NCBI GenBank assembly: GCA_011371305.1
Contig: DRQW01000213.1
Coordinates: 1-36,710, forward strand
DNA length: 36,710 nt
Direction of reading: 5' to 3'
Source: Anaerolineae bacterium
Lineage (GTDB): Bacteria; Chloroflexota; Anaerolineae; J102
Shown: piece by piece, positions 1 to 7,650 of the stretch
Numbering within the stretch: the first letter of the stretch is position 1
How the letters are laid out: every line of letters starts with the position of its first letter
Notes under the pieces: generated by a model
What the model saw: only the letters and a program-made list of their open reading frames with translations
The model's database searches: none
What the model was told of the DNA's origin: nothing
Position numbers and translations under genes: made by a program

Positions 1-254
1 ATTGCAAAATTCGAAAGCTGAACCGGTCCAGGACGGTCGGTTCCACGGGCACAGAGGAGGTCTGATGTTGTTCGGAAGACATGGCGCGTTCACCAGTGGG
101 CAGGGGCCAGAAGAGAAGAGGGGGCGTATTCGAAGAACGGCAGCCATGCAGGGGGGTATTGAAAAAGGATATCTCACCCCAAGGGGCGAAGGCGAAAGGA
201 ATGAAAGGATGTAGGTGGCAGATAGGGAGGTTTGCAGGTAGTAGCCTTGTCGCC
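1..254. other. Intergenic region, no supported gene
   Basis: I see no supported gene here. Short open frames on the plus strand have no recognisable protein features and no convincing ribosome binding site. Around 208-245 the phrases GTAGGTGGCAG and GGTTTGCAGGTAG resemble worn fragments of the 7-bp units of the B-type repeat found elsewhere in the window. The nucleoside kinase on the minus strand ends at 255. Confidence 0.4.
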
Positions 255-1967
255 TCAAACCTTTGGATTGGTCCAAGGCGTATAATCTTCTAAGATGGAT
301 CCGCCGATGAATTCGCGCAGAATGGAATCGGAAGGCACATGGTCCGCTTCGGCGGGCAAGAACCAGCGCAAAAGTGAAAGCAAACGCTTTGCCTCGATCC
401 ATTCATGGGTCTCGGGTTCGATCTGACGCAGTAAGGGAATGACCAACGGCTGAAGCACCGCGAGCTCATAGGGAAGCGCGGAGTTAAACATGACATCCGC
501 TTCATCCTGGAAGGGGAAAATCCATTTGCGTTCCCCGCGGCGTACACTTTCCCAGCGGGCGATGGTTTCGGCCGCAGAGTACCCGCGGCTGCGCGCGTCC
601 CGCACGATCCGGCGGATGAGCCGGACGTCGGTGGTGGAGATGCGGTTGTAGCGATCTAAGTTGAGCTGGGCCAGATCGCTCACATAGATGCGATAGCAAA
701 CGCGGCGGTCCACCTGCGGCAACAGGTCGGGGTTCAACGCGTGGATGCCTTCGATGATGAGGATGTGGTTGGGTGAGATGCGCACCCGTTGGCCCGGCCG
801 ACGCTGGCCCGTGGCGAAATCAAACTCGGGCAGTATCACCTCCTTCCCCGCGATCAGTTCGTTGATCTGCTGGTTGAGATAGGCGATATCCACCGCGTAC
901 AGGGATTCGAAATCGTAGTCTCCGTTCTCGTCTCGGGGGGTGTGTTCCCGATCGACGAAGTAATTGTCCACGCTGATGGGCATCGGGCGCAGGCCCACGG
1001 CCAGCAAACGCACGGCCAATCGCCGGGCAAATGTGGTCTTTCCCGAAGAAGACGGCCCTGCAATCAGGATGACGCGCACCCGATTCCGTTGCTGCTCGAT
1101 ATCATCTGCGATCTCGCTGATGCGCTGTTCGTGCAGGGCTTCGGAAACCAGGATGGCTTCGGTGAGCCGATCCGATTCGATGAGCTCATTCAGGCCGGCC
1201 ACATTGCGGATGCCCAACCGCCGCAGCCAGTTGCTGTATTGGGTAAAGACCTCGTACAGCGGCGTGGGGGGCTGATAGGGCTGAATGACCGTGGGATGAT
1301 TCTGGCGGGGGAAGCGCAACAGAAACCCGCCATCCGCGGGTTCGATGCGGAAATAGCGCAGGTAGCCCGTGCTCGGGGCCATGTAACCGTGGAAGTAGTC
1401 CTTGGTGCCTAGCAATTCATAGATGATCAGGTCGGGTTTGCGGCGTTGCTTGAGCAGGGCGAGCTTTTCCTCATCGCCGGCCTCTTCAAAGATGCGAATG
1501 GCTTCCTCAATGGGCACGCGTCGGCGCCGGATGGGCAGATTGGCTTCGACGGTTTCAACCATGCGTTGTTCCAACTGGTGGAGCTCGTCGAGCGAAAAGG
1601 GCTCGCGGCCTTCCACCCGGCAATAGTACCCCCCGTTGACCGTGGAATGTTCCACATACACCTGGGCGTTGGGGAAAAGCTGATTAGCCACCGCGATCAT
1701 CATAAAGGTGAGGGAGCGGCGATAGATGCGGGCGCCGTCTGCCGTGTTGAGCCGAATTAAACTGGCCTGGCCATCACGGAAAATCGGCCGCGCGAGTTCG
1801 GTCAATTTGTTGTCCACAATGGCCGCGATCGCGTCGGGGCCGGGATCCTTCGCGGTGGCGGCCAATACGAACTCCTCCAGGGGGGTGCCCACAGGCCCGG
1901 CAAAAACCCGGCCATCCTCGAATGTAATACGCACGTCGCGGCGCGGTTGTGCTGGTTGTACTTTCAT
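255..1967 (-). CDS. Nucleoside (uridine) kinase with N-terminal TGS/ThrRS-like domain
   Basis: Predicted 570-aa cytoplasmic kinase of the uridine kinase/phosphoribulokinase P-loop superfamily, expected to phosphorylate a nucleoside with ATP or GTP. Residues about 11-60 look like a TGS domain, and about 90-230 resemble the second additional domain of threonyl-tRNA synthetase. The kinase core begins near 298 with Walker A GPSSSGKT (304-311), followed by SVDNYF (332-337), the usual uridine kinase substrate region. This architecture is known in bacterial two-domain nucleoside kinases of about 550 aa. The open frame continues upstream to 2381, but that extension translates repeat DNA into low-complexity protein, so I chose the ATG at 1967, just before the TGS-like domain. 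An ATG at 2009 is an alternative. No clear Shine-Dalgarno site is seen. The physiological substrate cannot be fixed from sequence. Confidence 0.85.
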   Translation of the reverse strand: MKVQPAQPRRDVRITFEDGRVFAGPVGTPLEEFVLAATAKDPGPDAIAAIVDNKLTELARPIFRDGQASLIRLNTADGARIYRRSLTFMMIAVANQLFPNAQVYVEHSTVNGGYYCRVEGREPFSLDELHQLEQRMVETVEANLPIRRRRVPIEEAIRIFEEAGDEEKLALLKQRRKPDLIIYELLGTKDYFHGYMAPSTGYLRYFRIEPADGGFLLRFPRQNHPTVIQPYQPPTPLYEVFTQYSNWLRRLGIRNVAGLNELIESDRLTEAILVSEALHEQRISEIADDIEQQRNRVRVILIAGPSSSGKTTFARRLAVRLLAVGLRPMPISVDNYFVDREHTPRDENGDYDFESLYAVDIAYLNQQINELIAGKEVILPEFDFATGQRRPGQRVRISPNHILIIEGIHALNPDLLPQVDRRVCYRIYVSDLAQLNLDRYNRISTTDVRLIRRIVRDARSRGYSAAETIARWESVRRGERKWIFPFQDEADVMFNSALPYELAVLQPLVIPLLRQIEPETHEWIEAKRLLSLLRWFLPAEADHVPSDSILREFIGGSILEDYTPWTNPKV

Positions 1968-2047
1968 GACATCATTTCTCAGGGGATGAATTTGCGGATC
2001 ATCAATCATACGCCAAATCCGACCGGGGTGCAACATCTTCATGGGCG

Positions 2048-2195
2048 CCTGTTCCGAAAATAGTGTTAGTAAGCCTGAACCGGGAAACCAGTAGACCGGT
2101 AGACCGGTAGACCAGTAGACCAGTAGACCGGTAGACCGGGTGGGGGAATGCTCGGCCCGGTTTCCTTGGTTTCCTGGTTTCCTGGTATCCCGGGC
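2048..2195 (-). repeat. A-type modular hairpin element
   Basis: The edge CCTGTTCCGAAAATAG (2048-2063) is the reverse complement of the right terminus seen at other copies. It is followed by GTTAGTAA, also present at 21094. The core has six tandem 8-bp units, TAGACCGG or TAGACCAG, at 2092-2139, a short loop, then an opposing arm of GGTTTCCT-type units up to about 2195. The arms can pair imperfectly, partly through G-U wobble if transcribed. No left terminus is evident at the far side. Confidence 0.75.
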
Positions 2196-2208
2196 TACCG
2201 CCACAATG

Positions 2209-2262
2209 CACAGGCCACCTGCCACCTGCCACTTGCAAACCTGCATGCTTGCATCTGCCGTG
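2209..2262. repeat. B-type repeat, one arm only
   Basis: A run of CCACCTG, CCACTTG and CAAACCTGCATGCTTGCATC units matches one arm of the B-type element, including the start of its loop region (GCACAGGCCACC). The second arm is missing, so this is a truncated copy next to the A element. Together the two fragments fill the gap between the nucleoside kinase start and the secG promoter. Confidence 0.6.
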
Positions 2263-2333
2263 GCATGGGATTTTCCAGCCCGCTGGCAATGGCTTGGGCT
2301 CGTACATTTCATCTTCTGTGAACCAACGCGATT

Positions 2334-2362
2334 TTGGCATGGATGCACCTCAGTGCTATAAT
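2334..2362 (+). promoter_or_regulatory. Sigma-70-type promoter of secG
   Basis: TTGGCA (2334-2339), a 17-bp spacer and TATAAT (2357-2362). TGC directly before TATAAT also makes an extended -10. Transcription would start near 2369, about 28 nt before the secG start. Confidence 0.7.
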
Positions 2363-2396
2363 ACCTTGCTGCTGATTTCATCTGGAGGAAACTACT

Positions 2397-2618
2397 TTGG
2401 CTACCTTTCTTTTAATCGCCCTCATCATCCTTGGCATTGCCCTCACCGCGCTTATCGTCTTTCAAACTCAAAACAGCGGTGCGGGGAGCGTATTTGGCAG
2501 TGATACTACCGTCTATCGCACCCGCCGCGGCCTGGAAAAGACCCTCTTCCAGGCAACCATCGTGCTCAGCATCATCTTCGTCTTGCTGACGATGATCACG
2601 GTGCGGGTCGTGGGTTGA
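2397..2618 (+). CDS. secG: Preprotein translocase subunit SecG
   Basis: A 73-aa membrane protein with two hydrophobic segments (about 3-22 and 51-71) separated by a loop containing QNSGAGSVFG and the TVYRTRRGLEK stretch, as in SecG. SecG is the small accessory subunit of the SecYEG channel in the inner membrane. The start is TTG at 2397, supported by a TGGAGGAA ribosome binding site about 7 nt upstream and by a strong promoter (2334-2362). The downstream solute-binding protein, itself a Sec substrate, starts 50 nt later and may be cotranscribed. Confidence 0.88.
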   Translation: MATFLLIALIILGIALTALIVFQTQNSGAGSVFGSDTTVYRTRRGLEKTLFQATIVLSIIFVLLTMITVRVVG

Positions 2619-2668
2619 TCGCGCCAGCGCGCCATCCCAATTACCATCCTTTCCCCCAGGCATAGCCA

Positions 2669-4363
2669 TTGAGTCGTCATGTCCGTTGGCAGGCGGTGAT
2701 GGCCCTTCTGGGCATCCTGTTGGTCATCGCCCTGCTCAGCTATGTAACCTATTCTTACACCTCCCAGGAGACGCCCGCTCGGGGAGGCGTTTTCATCGAA
2801 GGGGTCGCGGGCAATCCCCAATACATCAACCCGATCTTGTGTCAATATAATGAAGTGGATCGGGATCTGTGCGCGCTGATCTTCAACGGCTTGTTGAAGC
2901 TGGATGAGAACGGGGAATGGCAACCCGATCTGGCCGAAAGCTGGGAAGTGGGGCCCAACAGCGATGTTTATACCTTCACCTTGCGCAGCGACATCCGCTG
3001 GCATGATGGATTGCGCATCACGGCAGACGACGTCATCTTCACTGTGCAATTGCTGCAGGACCCCGATCTGCCCGTTTTGCCCGACCTGGCCAACCTCTGG
3101 CGCTCGGTCATCGCGGCCAAAATCGATGACCGCACGGTGGTTTTTCGGCTGTCTCAGCCCTATGCCGCCTTCCCCGACTATGTCACCATCCGCTGGTTCG
3201 GTGTGATTCCCAAACACTATTGGGAACGCTACGACCCTGCGGAGATTCCCAATGCGCAACTCAACACCCAACCCATCGGCAGTGGGCGGTTCAAGCTGGT
3301 GGAAATCGACAGCCAGCACGTGCGGTTGGAGCCCGTCGTCCAGCAGTTCGACGAAGCCCCCTATCTGGACGCACTGGAATTCCGTTTCTTCCCCGATTAC
3401 CCCAGCATTCTGGCCGCGGCCGAAGCGGGCGAAGTCCACGGCATCAGCCGTATCCTCCCCGAATTCCAGCGCCAGGCCGAGGCCATTCCCGACCTCCAGC
3501 TTTTCACCTCGCCCATGCCCGGCTACACCATGGTGCTTTTCAACTTCGATGCAGCCGAAGCACCCTTCCTCGCGGAACAGCCTGTGCGACAGGCCCTGGC
3601 GTATGGGTTAAACCGACAAAAACTGCTGGAAGAGATCATCCCGGGGGTGGGCCAACTGGCCGATAGCCCCATGCTGCCCAACACCTGGGCCTATAACCCC
3701 GACATCCCCCGCTATCCCTACGATCCCGACAAAGCCATGGCCTTGCTGGAAGAAGCAGGCTGGGTGGATGAAAACCAAGATGGCGTGCGGGAAAAGGATG
3801 GCCAGCCCCTCACCTTCACCATCCTCAGCGATGATGCCCCCCATTCCATCGCTGTCACCCAGGCTTTGGTCCAGGATTGGGCACGTATCGGCGTCAAAGC
3901 CATCCCCCAGCCCGTGTCCTTTACGGGCATGGTTACCGATTTCCTGGTGCCCCGTGCTTTCGACGCGGCCCTGGTCTCGCTGGAACTCTACGGTGATCCC
4001 GACCCCTATCCCCTGTGGCACTCCTCTCAGATCAGCCCGAAGGGGCAAAACTTCGGTGGCTGGCAGCATCGTGAAGCAGACATCCTCATGGAACAGGCCC
4101 GTCTCACCAGCGACCGCGGCACCCGCAAACAATTCTACGATGAATTTCAGCGCATCTTCGCCACCGAACTGCCCGCCCTGCTGATCTACTACCCCCTCTA
4201 CACCTATGGCGCCTCCACCGCGGTCCATAACATGGAAGTCGGGCGGCTCAACGAACCCGCGGACCGATTCAATACCTTCGCCCGGTGGTATATCAACACC
4301 CGCAAGACCACCCGCGTGGAACGACGTACATTGGATCTTGACAAACTTTCGGGATCAGAGTAA
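2669..4363 (+). CDS. Family-5 extracellular solute-binding protein (peptide/nickel type)
   Basis: A 564-aa SBP_bac_5 protein (DppA/OppA family), which captures peptides or similar solutes outside the membrane for an ABC importer. Residues about 8-30 are one hydrophobic segment. No lipobox cysteine follows, so it is probably membrane-anchored or cleaved as an ordinary signal peptide. Family features visible are the start GGVFIEGVAGNPQYINPIL, the LAESWEV segment, FTLRSDIRWHDG, TADDVIFT, and later LAYGLNRQKLL and YPYDPDKAMALLEEAGW. The predicted start is TTG at 2669 with AGG 8 nt upstream; ATG at 2699 is an alternative that would still keep most of the hydrophobic segment. No permease or ATPase genes are adjacent, so it is an orphan component. 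Its last codons contain the tRNA-Leu promoter. Confidence 0.85.
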   Translation: MSRHVRWQAVMALLGILLVIALLSYVTYSYTSQETPARGGVFIEGVAGNPQYINPILCQYNEVDRDLCALIFNGLLKLDENGEWQPDLAESWEVGPNSDVYTFTLRSDIRWHDGLRITADDVIFTVQLLQDPDLPVLPDLANLWRSVIAAKIDDRTVVFRLSQPYAAFPDYVTIRWFGVIPKHYWERYDPAEIPNAQLNTQPIGSGRFKLVEIDSQHVRLEPVVQQFDEAPYLDALEFRFFPDYPSILAAAEAGEVHGISRILPEFQRQAEAIPDLQLFTSPMPGYTMVLFNFDAAEAPFLAEQPVRQALAYGLNRQKLLEEIIPGVGQLADSPMLPNTWAYNPDIPRYPYDPDKAMALLEEAGWVDENQDGVREKDGQPLTFTILSDDAPHSIAVTQALVQDWARIGVKAIPQPVSFTGMVTDFLVPRAFDAALVSLELYGDPDPYPLWHSSQISPKGQNFGGWQHREADILMEQARLTSDRGTRKQFYDEFQRIFATELPALLIYYPLYTYGASTAVHNMEVGRLNEPADRFNTFARWYINTRKTTRVERRTLDLDKLSGSE

Positions 4364-4366
4364 AAT
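4338..4366 (+). promoter_or_regulatory. tRNA-Leu promoter inside the end of the upstream gene
   Basis: A perfect TTGACA (4338-4343), 17-bp spacer and TAAAAT (4361-4366). The -10 overlaps the TAA stop (4361-4363) of the solute-binding protein gene. Predicted start of transcription is near 4373, about 18 nt before the mature tRNA. Confidence 0.7.
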
Positions 4367-4390
4367 GAACTTGCTCAATGGATAAAGATT

Positions 4391-4474
4391 GCCGATGTGG
4401 CGGAACTGGCAGACGCGCTGCGTTCAGGGCGCAGTGGGCATAGGCCCGTGGGGGTTCGAATCCCTCCATCGGCA
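4391..4474 (+). tRNA. tRNA-Leu (CAG)
   Basis: An 84-nt class II tRNA. The acceptor stem GCCGATG pairs with CATCGGC, and the discriminator base is A at 4474. The anticodon arm is CTGCG-TTCAGGG-CGCAG with anticodon CAG (reads CUG). A long variable arm follows (GGGC...GCCC around 4437-4447), then the T arm GGGGG-TTCGAAT-CCCTC. CCA is not encoded (CTG follows), so it must be added after transcription. A promoter at 4338-4366 and a terminator at 4479-4505 make it a single-gene transcription unit. Confidence 0.95.
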
Positions 4475-4478
4475 CTGA

Positions 4479-4505
4479 AACCCCGTTGCAAAACGGGGTT
4501 TTTTG
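4479..4505 (+). terminator. Rho-independent terminator of tRNA-Leu
   Basis: The stem AACCCCGTT/AACGGGGTT (4479-4487 with 4492-4500) and a GCAA loop are followed by a T run from 4499. Confidence 0.9.
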
Positions 4506-4523
4506 TTCCCCTTGCCCCTTTGT

Positions 4524-4552
4524 TTGTCAAAATCTTCAGACCGCGCTACAAT
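4524..4552 (+). promoter_or_regulatory. Promoter of the FtsB/DivIC-like gene
   Basis: TTGTCA (4524-4529), 17-bp spacer and TACAAT (4547-4552). It lies just after the tRNA terminator and about 90 nt before the next start codon. Confidence 0.6.
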
Positions 4553-4642
4553 CATGCTAGCGCTGGATGCTTCCTCCCCCGCCCGCCCTCATCTCACCAG
4601 GGTTCGTATGAGGGCAACGCCAACCTTTCCCCCAAATGACCA

Positions 4643-5056
4643 ATGGCCCGGCAATCAGCTCCCCAAAAACAAATCATCACGACCCGCCAGATCGTCATTG
4701 TGCTGGCCATTTTCATGCTCAGCGTATTTGCTTTCAAATACGCCCAAAATGTCCTGCGCATCCGCGCGGCGCAAAACACCCTGGCTGAATTGGGATTGGC
4801 AGTCGAAGACGTGAAAGCGCAACAGGCCGCGGCCGATGCAAGCCTGGTGAACGGCCTCTCGCCAGCCGCGCTCGATGTTTTCGCCAAACAGGAGATGGGA
4901 TGGGTTAAAGATGGCGAGGAGGTGTATGTCAACCTGGCCCCCGCCCAGGCCACGGACGATGCAAACGATCTCTCTCCGGAGGAGGAACACACGCCGGAAC
5001 AGGGGGAAGCGAACACGCCGAACTGGCGATTGTGGCTGGCTTTGGTTTGGGATTAG
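4643..5056 (+). CDS. FtsB/DivIC-like septum formation protein (probable)
   Basis: A 137-aa protein with a short basic N-terminus, one membrane segment (about 16-34) and a following helical region (about 36-66) with heptad-like spacing. Then comes ALDVFAKQEMGWVKDGEEVYV, which resembles the end of the FtsB/DivIC domain (a helix followed by a G-W-V-x-x-G-E strand). The tail (about 100-137) is acidic and rich in E, T and P. Family members link septal proteins during cell division. The ATG at 4643 has no clear ribosome binding site. The next gene is convergent. Identification rests on architecture and this C-terminal motif rather than strong similarity. Confidence 0.6.
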   Translation: MARQSAPQKQIITTRQIVIVLAIFMLSVFAFKYAQNVLRIRAAQNTLAELGLAVEDVKAQQAAADASLVNGLSPAALDVFAKQEMGWVKDGEEVYVNLAPAQATDDANDLSPEEEHTPEQGEANTPNWRLWLALVWD

Positions 5057-5065
5057 AAACGATGG

Positions 5066-5683
5066 TCAGTTCCCTTGGGGGCTCAGCCAGTGCGCGATGG
5101 CCTGGAGATAGTTCATGGGTTGCAGGCCCGAAAGGCGCGAGGCAAGCCCTTCGTAGGCCCGGGCCAGCACCGCAAGGCGTTCGTGCTCCAAACTCACGGT
5201 TTCCTGCACCCGGGGCTGACGGAGGCGCGTCCATTCCACCAGCACCTCGTCGCCCGAAGGCAGTCGCCACCGGCTGAGACGGCGTTGTTTCATGACGAGG
5301 ACCTGATGCACCGGGGGATGGGCGCGGGCGAGAAGGGCCAGAAAGGCGTCTCGGTCCACAGGATGCGTGGGAAGCTCGGGCAAGCGCACGTCCAGCAGGA
5401 TTTCTACCTGCCGCAGGTGCTCGGGCGCCATGGGAAAGGGCAAAACTTCGTCCGGGTCCTCCAACCAGCGTTCAAACATGCCCTCGCGGGCGAGAAAACG
5501 CTTGAATTTCAGCGCGTTGTAGCGTAGTTTGACGTTGTGGCGACAGGTTGGTGTCCACAAATAGGTGTCGTGCAATTCGTTGTCGGTGGTTGGGAGATAG
5601 GATGGCAGGGTGTGGAACCAGGCCCGGAAGGTGGCCGTAGTCTGGCCGAAGCCTCGCCATTCCCAATGATCGCCAAAAGGCAT
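5066..5683 (-). CDS. Conserved hypothetical protein downstream of folP
   Basis: A 205-aa soluble protein with no signal peptide or membrane segment. It starts MPFGDHWEWRGFG, followed by the basic/aromatic stretch RHNVKLRYNALKFKRF, and alternates charged strands and helices. Motifs of the type YLW...NVKLR...LKFKR recall CYTH-like beta-barrel proteins that bind polyphosphorylated substrates, but the ExExK signature is not evident, so I do not assign a function. Its start lies 2 nt after the folP stop, so the two are almost certainly cotranscribed. It converges with the FtsB-like gene at the other end. Confidence 0.7.
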   Translation of the reverse strand: MPFGDHWEWRGFGQTTATFRAWFHTLPSYLPTTDNELHDTYLWTPTCRHNVKLRYNALKFKRFLAREGMFERWLEDPDEVLPFPMAPEHLRQVEILLDVRLPELPTHPVDRDAFLALLARAHPPVHQVLVMKQRRLSRWRLPSGDEVLVEWTRLRQPRVQETVSLEHERLAVLARAYEGLASRLSGLQPMNYLQAIAHWLSPQGN

Positions 5684-5685
5684 CG

Positions 5686-6591
5686 CTACCCCTCCTGGCG
5701 TCGTACGATGGCATCGGTCATGCGCGCGACCCGGACATTGATGCGCACATCATGGACGCGCACAATATCCGCGCCCCGATCAATGCCGATGGCGGTGATG
5801 GCCGCGGTGCCTTCGGCCCGTTCATCGGGGGGCAGGTCCAGGGTATAACCGATGAACGACTTTCGACTCGCGCCCAACAGCAAAGGATATCCCATCGCCT
5901 TGATGGCATCCAGCCGGTGGATGAGCTCCAGATTTTGGTCCACGGTCTTGCCAAACCCCAAACCTGGGTCCAGGATAATCCGATCATCCGCAATCCCCGC
6001 GCGATGTGCGATGTCCAGGCAGATTCCCAGCTCCCGTTTCACATCTTCGATGAGGTCCTGATAATCCACGCCCACATAGCGTCCGCCCAGCCTGGGATCG
6101 ATGGTTGCGTGCCTGGGATTGGAGCGGTTGTGCATGAGGATCACGGGCGCGTTCGCGTCGGCCACCACCCTGGCCATGGCCGGGTCCAGCCGCAACCCCC
6201 ACACATCATTGACGATATCCGCGCCCGCGGCCAGGGCGGCCTCGGCCACCACCGCTTTGCTGGTATCGATGGAGATGATCGCGTCGGTCTCGGCCCGCAG
6301 CGCGCGCACCACCGGGATCACCCGTCGCAATTCCTCTTCCGCGGGCACGGGCTGTGCTCCTGGCCGGGTGCTTTCCCCACCCACATCGAGGATATCCGCG
6401 CCTTCGGCCAGCATTTGCCGGGCCCGGGCCAGGGCCGCGGCCACCCGGTCCCCTTCCTGCAAAAGCCCATCCCCCGAGAAACTATCGGGTGTGACATTGA
6501 GGATGCCCATGATGTAGGTGCGGCGACCCCAATGGAAGGTGACATCACGTATGGTGAGGGTTTTTGAGATGGTAGGGATATGTGACGACAT
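5686..6591 (-). CDS. folP: Dihydropteroate synthase
   Basis: A 301-aa DHPS that condenses 6-hydroxymethyl-dihydropterin pyrophosphate with p-aminobenzoate in folate synthesis. Conserved blocks occur in order: MGILNVTPDSFSGDG (pterin/phosphate site), DVGGESTRPGA, SIDTSK, NDVWGL, MHNRSN, DPGLGFGKT, LLGASRKSFIG and VHDVR. The frame is open to 6636, but ATG at 6591 is preceded by CAGGATAAGCTC, giving an AGGA ribosome binding site at 7 nt, so I start there. Other folate genes are not in the window. The gene upstream in transcription is rsmE, separated by an A-type repeat element. Confidence 0.95.
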   Translation of the reverse strand: MSSHIPTISKTLTIRDVTFHWGRRTYIMGILNVTPDSFSGDGLLQEGDRVAAALARARQMLAEGADILDVGGESTRPGAQPVPAEEELRRVIPVVRALRAETDAIISIDTSKAVVAEAALAAGADIVNDVWGLRLDPAMARVVADANAPVILMHNRSNPRHATIDPRLGGRYVGVDYQDLIEDVKRELGICLDIAHRAGIADDRIILDPGLGFGKTVDQNLELIHRLDAIKAMGYPLLLGASRKSFIGYTLDLPPDERAEGTAAITAIGIDRGADIVRVHDVRINVRVARMTDAIVRRQEG

Positions 6592-6649
6592 GAGCTTATC
6601 CTGTAAACGGTGGGATCGTATCAAAGCTGGCGGCATGAGTGATGCTTCG

Positions 6650-6785
6650 TTGATACCGATGAAAATGCCTCGCTATGTAGCCCAGGAAACCAGGAAACCA
6701 GGGAAACCGGGCCGATTCGCTCCTCCACCCGGTCTACTGGTCTACCCGGTTTCCCGGTCTACCGAAATCTATTTTCAAAGCAGGC
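6650..6785 (+). repeat. A-type modular hairpin element overlapping the end of rsmE
   Basis: Left terminus TTGATACCGATGAAAATG (6650-6667) and right terminus CTATTTTCAAAGCAGGC (6769-6785). The core has an arm of GAAACCAG-type units (6682-6712), a loop beginning GATTCGCTCC, and an opposing arm of GGTCTACTGGTCTACC units with GGTTTCCC (6730-6763). The rsmE stop codon (6734-6736) lies inside the second arm. Confidence 0.8.
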
Positions 6786-7501
6786 CGATCCAACTCGCCC
6801 AGGGCAGCCATGACCAGCGCGACCATGACGATGGCCGCGGTTTCGGTACGAAGGATGCGTGGCCCCAGAGTGACCGCGACCACGCCCGCGGCTTGCGCCT
6901 CGGCCACTTCGTCGGGGTCAAAGCCACCCTCAGGGCCGATGAACAGGGTCACGGGCCAGGTAACCCGGCCCAGGGCCTGCCCCACGGGCATCTGCGCCAG
7001 GGTGGAAGGCATCAGGGCAAAGCCGCGGGCCTGGGCCAGGGCTTGGGCCAGGGGAATGGGATCGAGGAGGCGGGGCAGGCGGCCGCGGCCACTTTGCTCC
7101 GCGGCCTCGCGGATGATACGGCGCCATCGCTCCCAACGGCCCGCGCCCGGGGTGCGGCGGACCGTGCGGCGGGTGATGATGGGCTGGAAGGTGGTGACAC
7201 CCAGTTCCACACCCTTTTGCAACACCCATTCGAATCGCTCGCCCTTGCTGATGGCCGGGCAGAGCATCAGTTCGCCCGCGGGCTCACCCGTCGCGGGCAT
7301 GCGCGCACGAATGCGACCGATGGCCCGTTGCTTTCCTACCTCCACCAAAGTGACCCGAAACGCCCGGCCTTTTCCATCCAATGCCATCACCTCCTGGCCG
7401 GGCTGCAGCCGCAAGACCACGCGCAATTGTCGCGCGAGGTCGGGCGGGAAGTACACAACATCCCCACGAAAAGCATCGGGCGGGAGGAAAAATCGGTGCA
7501 T
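6734..7501 (-). CDS. rsmE: 16S rRNA (uracil-1498-N3)-methyltransferase RsmE
   Basis: A 255-aa SPOUT-class methyltransferase that methylates U1498 of 16S rRNA using S-adenosylmethionine. It starts MHRFFLPPDAF, the typical N-terminal PUA-like region. Later come AISKGERFEWVLQKGVELGV, IREAAEQSGRGRLP, the FIGPEGGFDPDEV turn and LGPRILRTETA, which form the knotted cofactor site. ATG at 7501 fits the family start; the longer frame to 7564 runs through a repeat terminus. The last 12 or so codons (KIDFGRPGNRVDQ) and the stop are supplied by an A-type repeat element, so the native C-terminus has been replaced. prmA lies upstream in transcription, separated by a C-type repeat. Confidence 0.92.
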   Translation of the reverse strand: MHRFFLPPDAFRGDVVYFPPDLARQLRVVLRLQPGQEVMALDGKGRAFRVTLVEVGKQRAIGRIRARMPATGEPAGELMLCPAISKGERFEWVLQKGVELGVTTFQPIITRRTVRRTPGAGRWERWRRIIREAAEQSGRGRLPRLLDPIPLAQALAQARGFALMPSTLAQMPVGQALGRVTWPVTLFIGPEGGFDPDEVAEAQAAGVVAVTLGPRILRTETAAIVMVALVMAALGELDRPALKIDFGRPGNRVDQ

Positions 7502-7542
7502 GGGATGAGGTTTCAGTGGCGGTTCGCCGATAATGTTCGCAG

Positions 7543-7645
7543 CTACGGACGAAAATGAGGACACGGATTCACACGGCCTGTGGTCACAGATTTTTCGAAT
7601 TATCCGTGTTTTTCTGTGTTCATCCGTGTTCTATTTTCGGAACAG
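7543..7645 (+). repeat. C-type modular hairpin element between rsmE and prmA
   Basis: Left edge CTACGGACGAAAATGAGG (7543-7560), right terminus CTATTTTCGGAACAG (7631-7645). The core is ACACGGATTcACACGG, a loop with GGTCACAGATTTTTCGAATT, then ATCCGTGTTTTTCTGTGTTC and ATCCGTGTT. It is nearly identical to the copy at 21421-21540. Confidence 0.8.
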
Positions 7646-7650
7646 CGCGT

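Noticed and set aside
2-293. Two overlapping 70-codon plus-strand frames at the window start
   Set aside because: There are no family features and no good ribosome binding site, and one of them overlaps the end of the kinase gene.
2092-2139. Tandem 8-bp units as a possible CRISPR array
   Set aside because: Units are contiguous with no spacers, are far too short, and no cas genes are present.
1968-2381. N-terminal extension of the nucleoside kinase frame
   Set aside because: It translates A- and B-type repeat DNA into low-complexity protein and overlaps the secG promoter.
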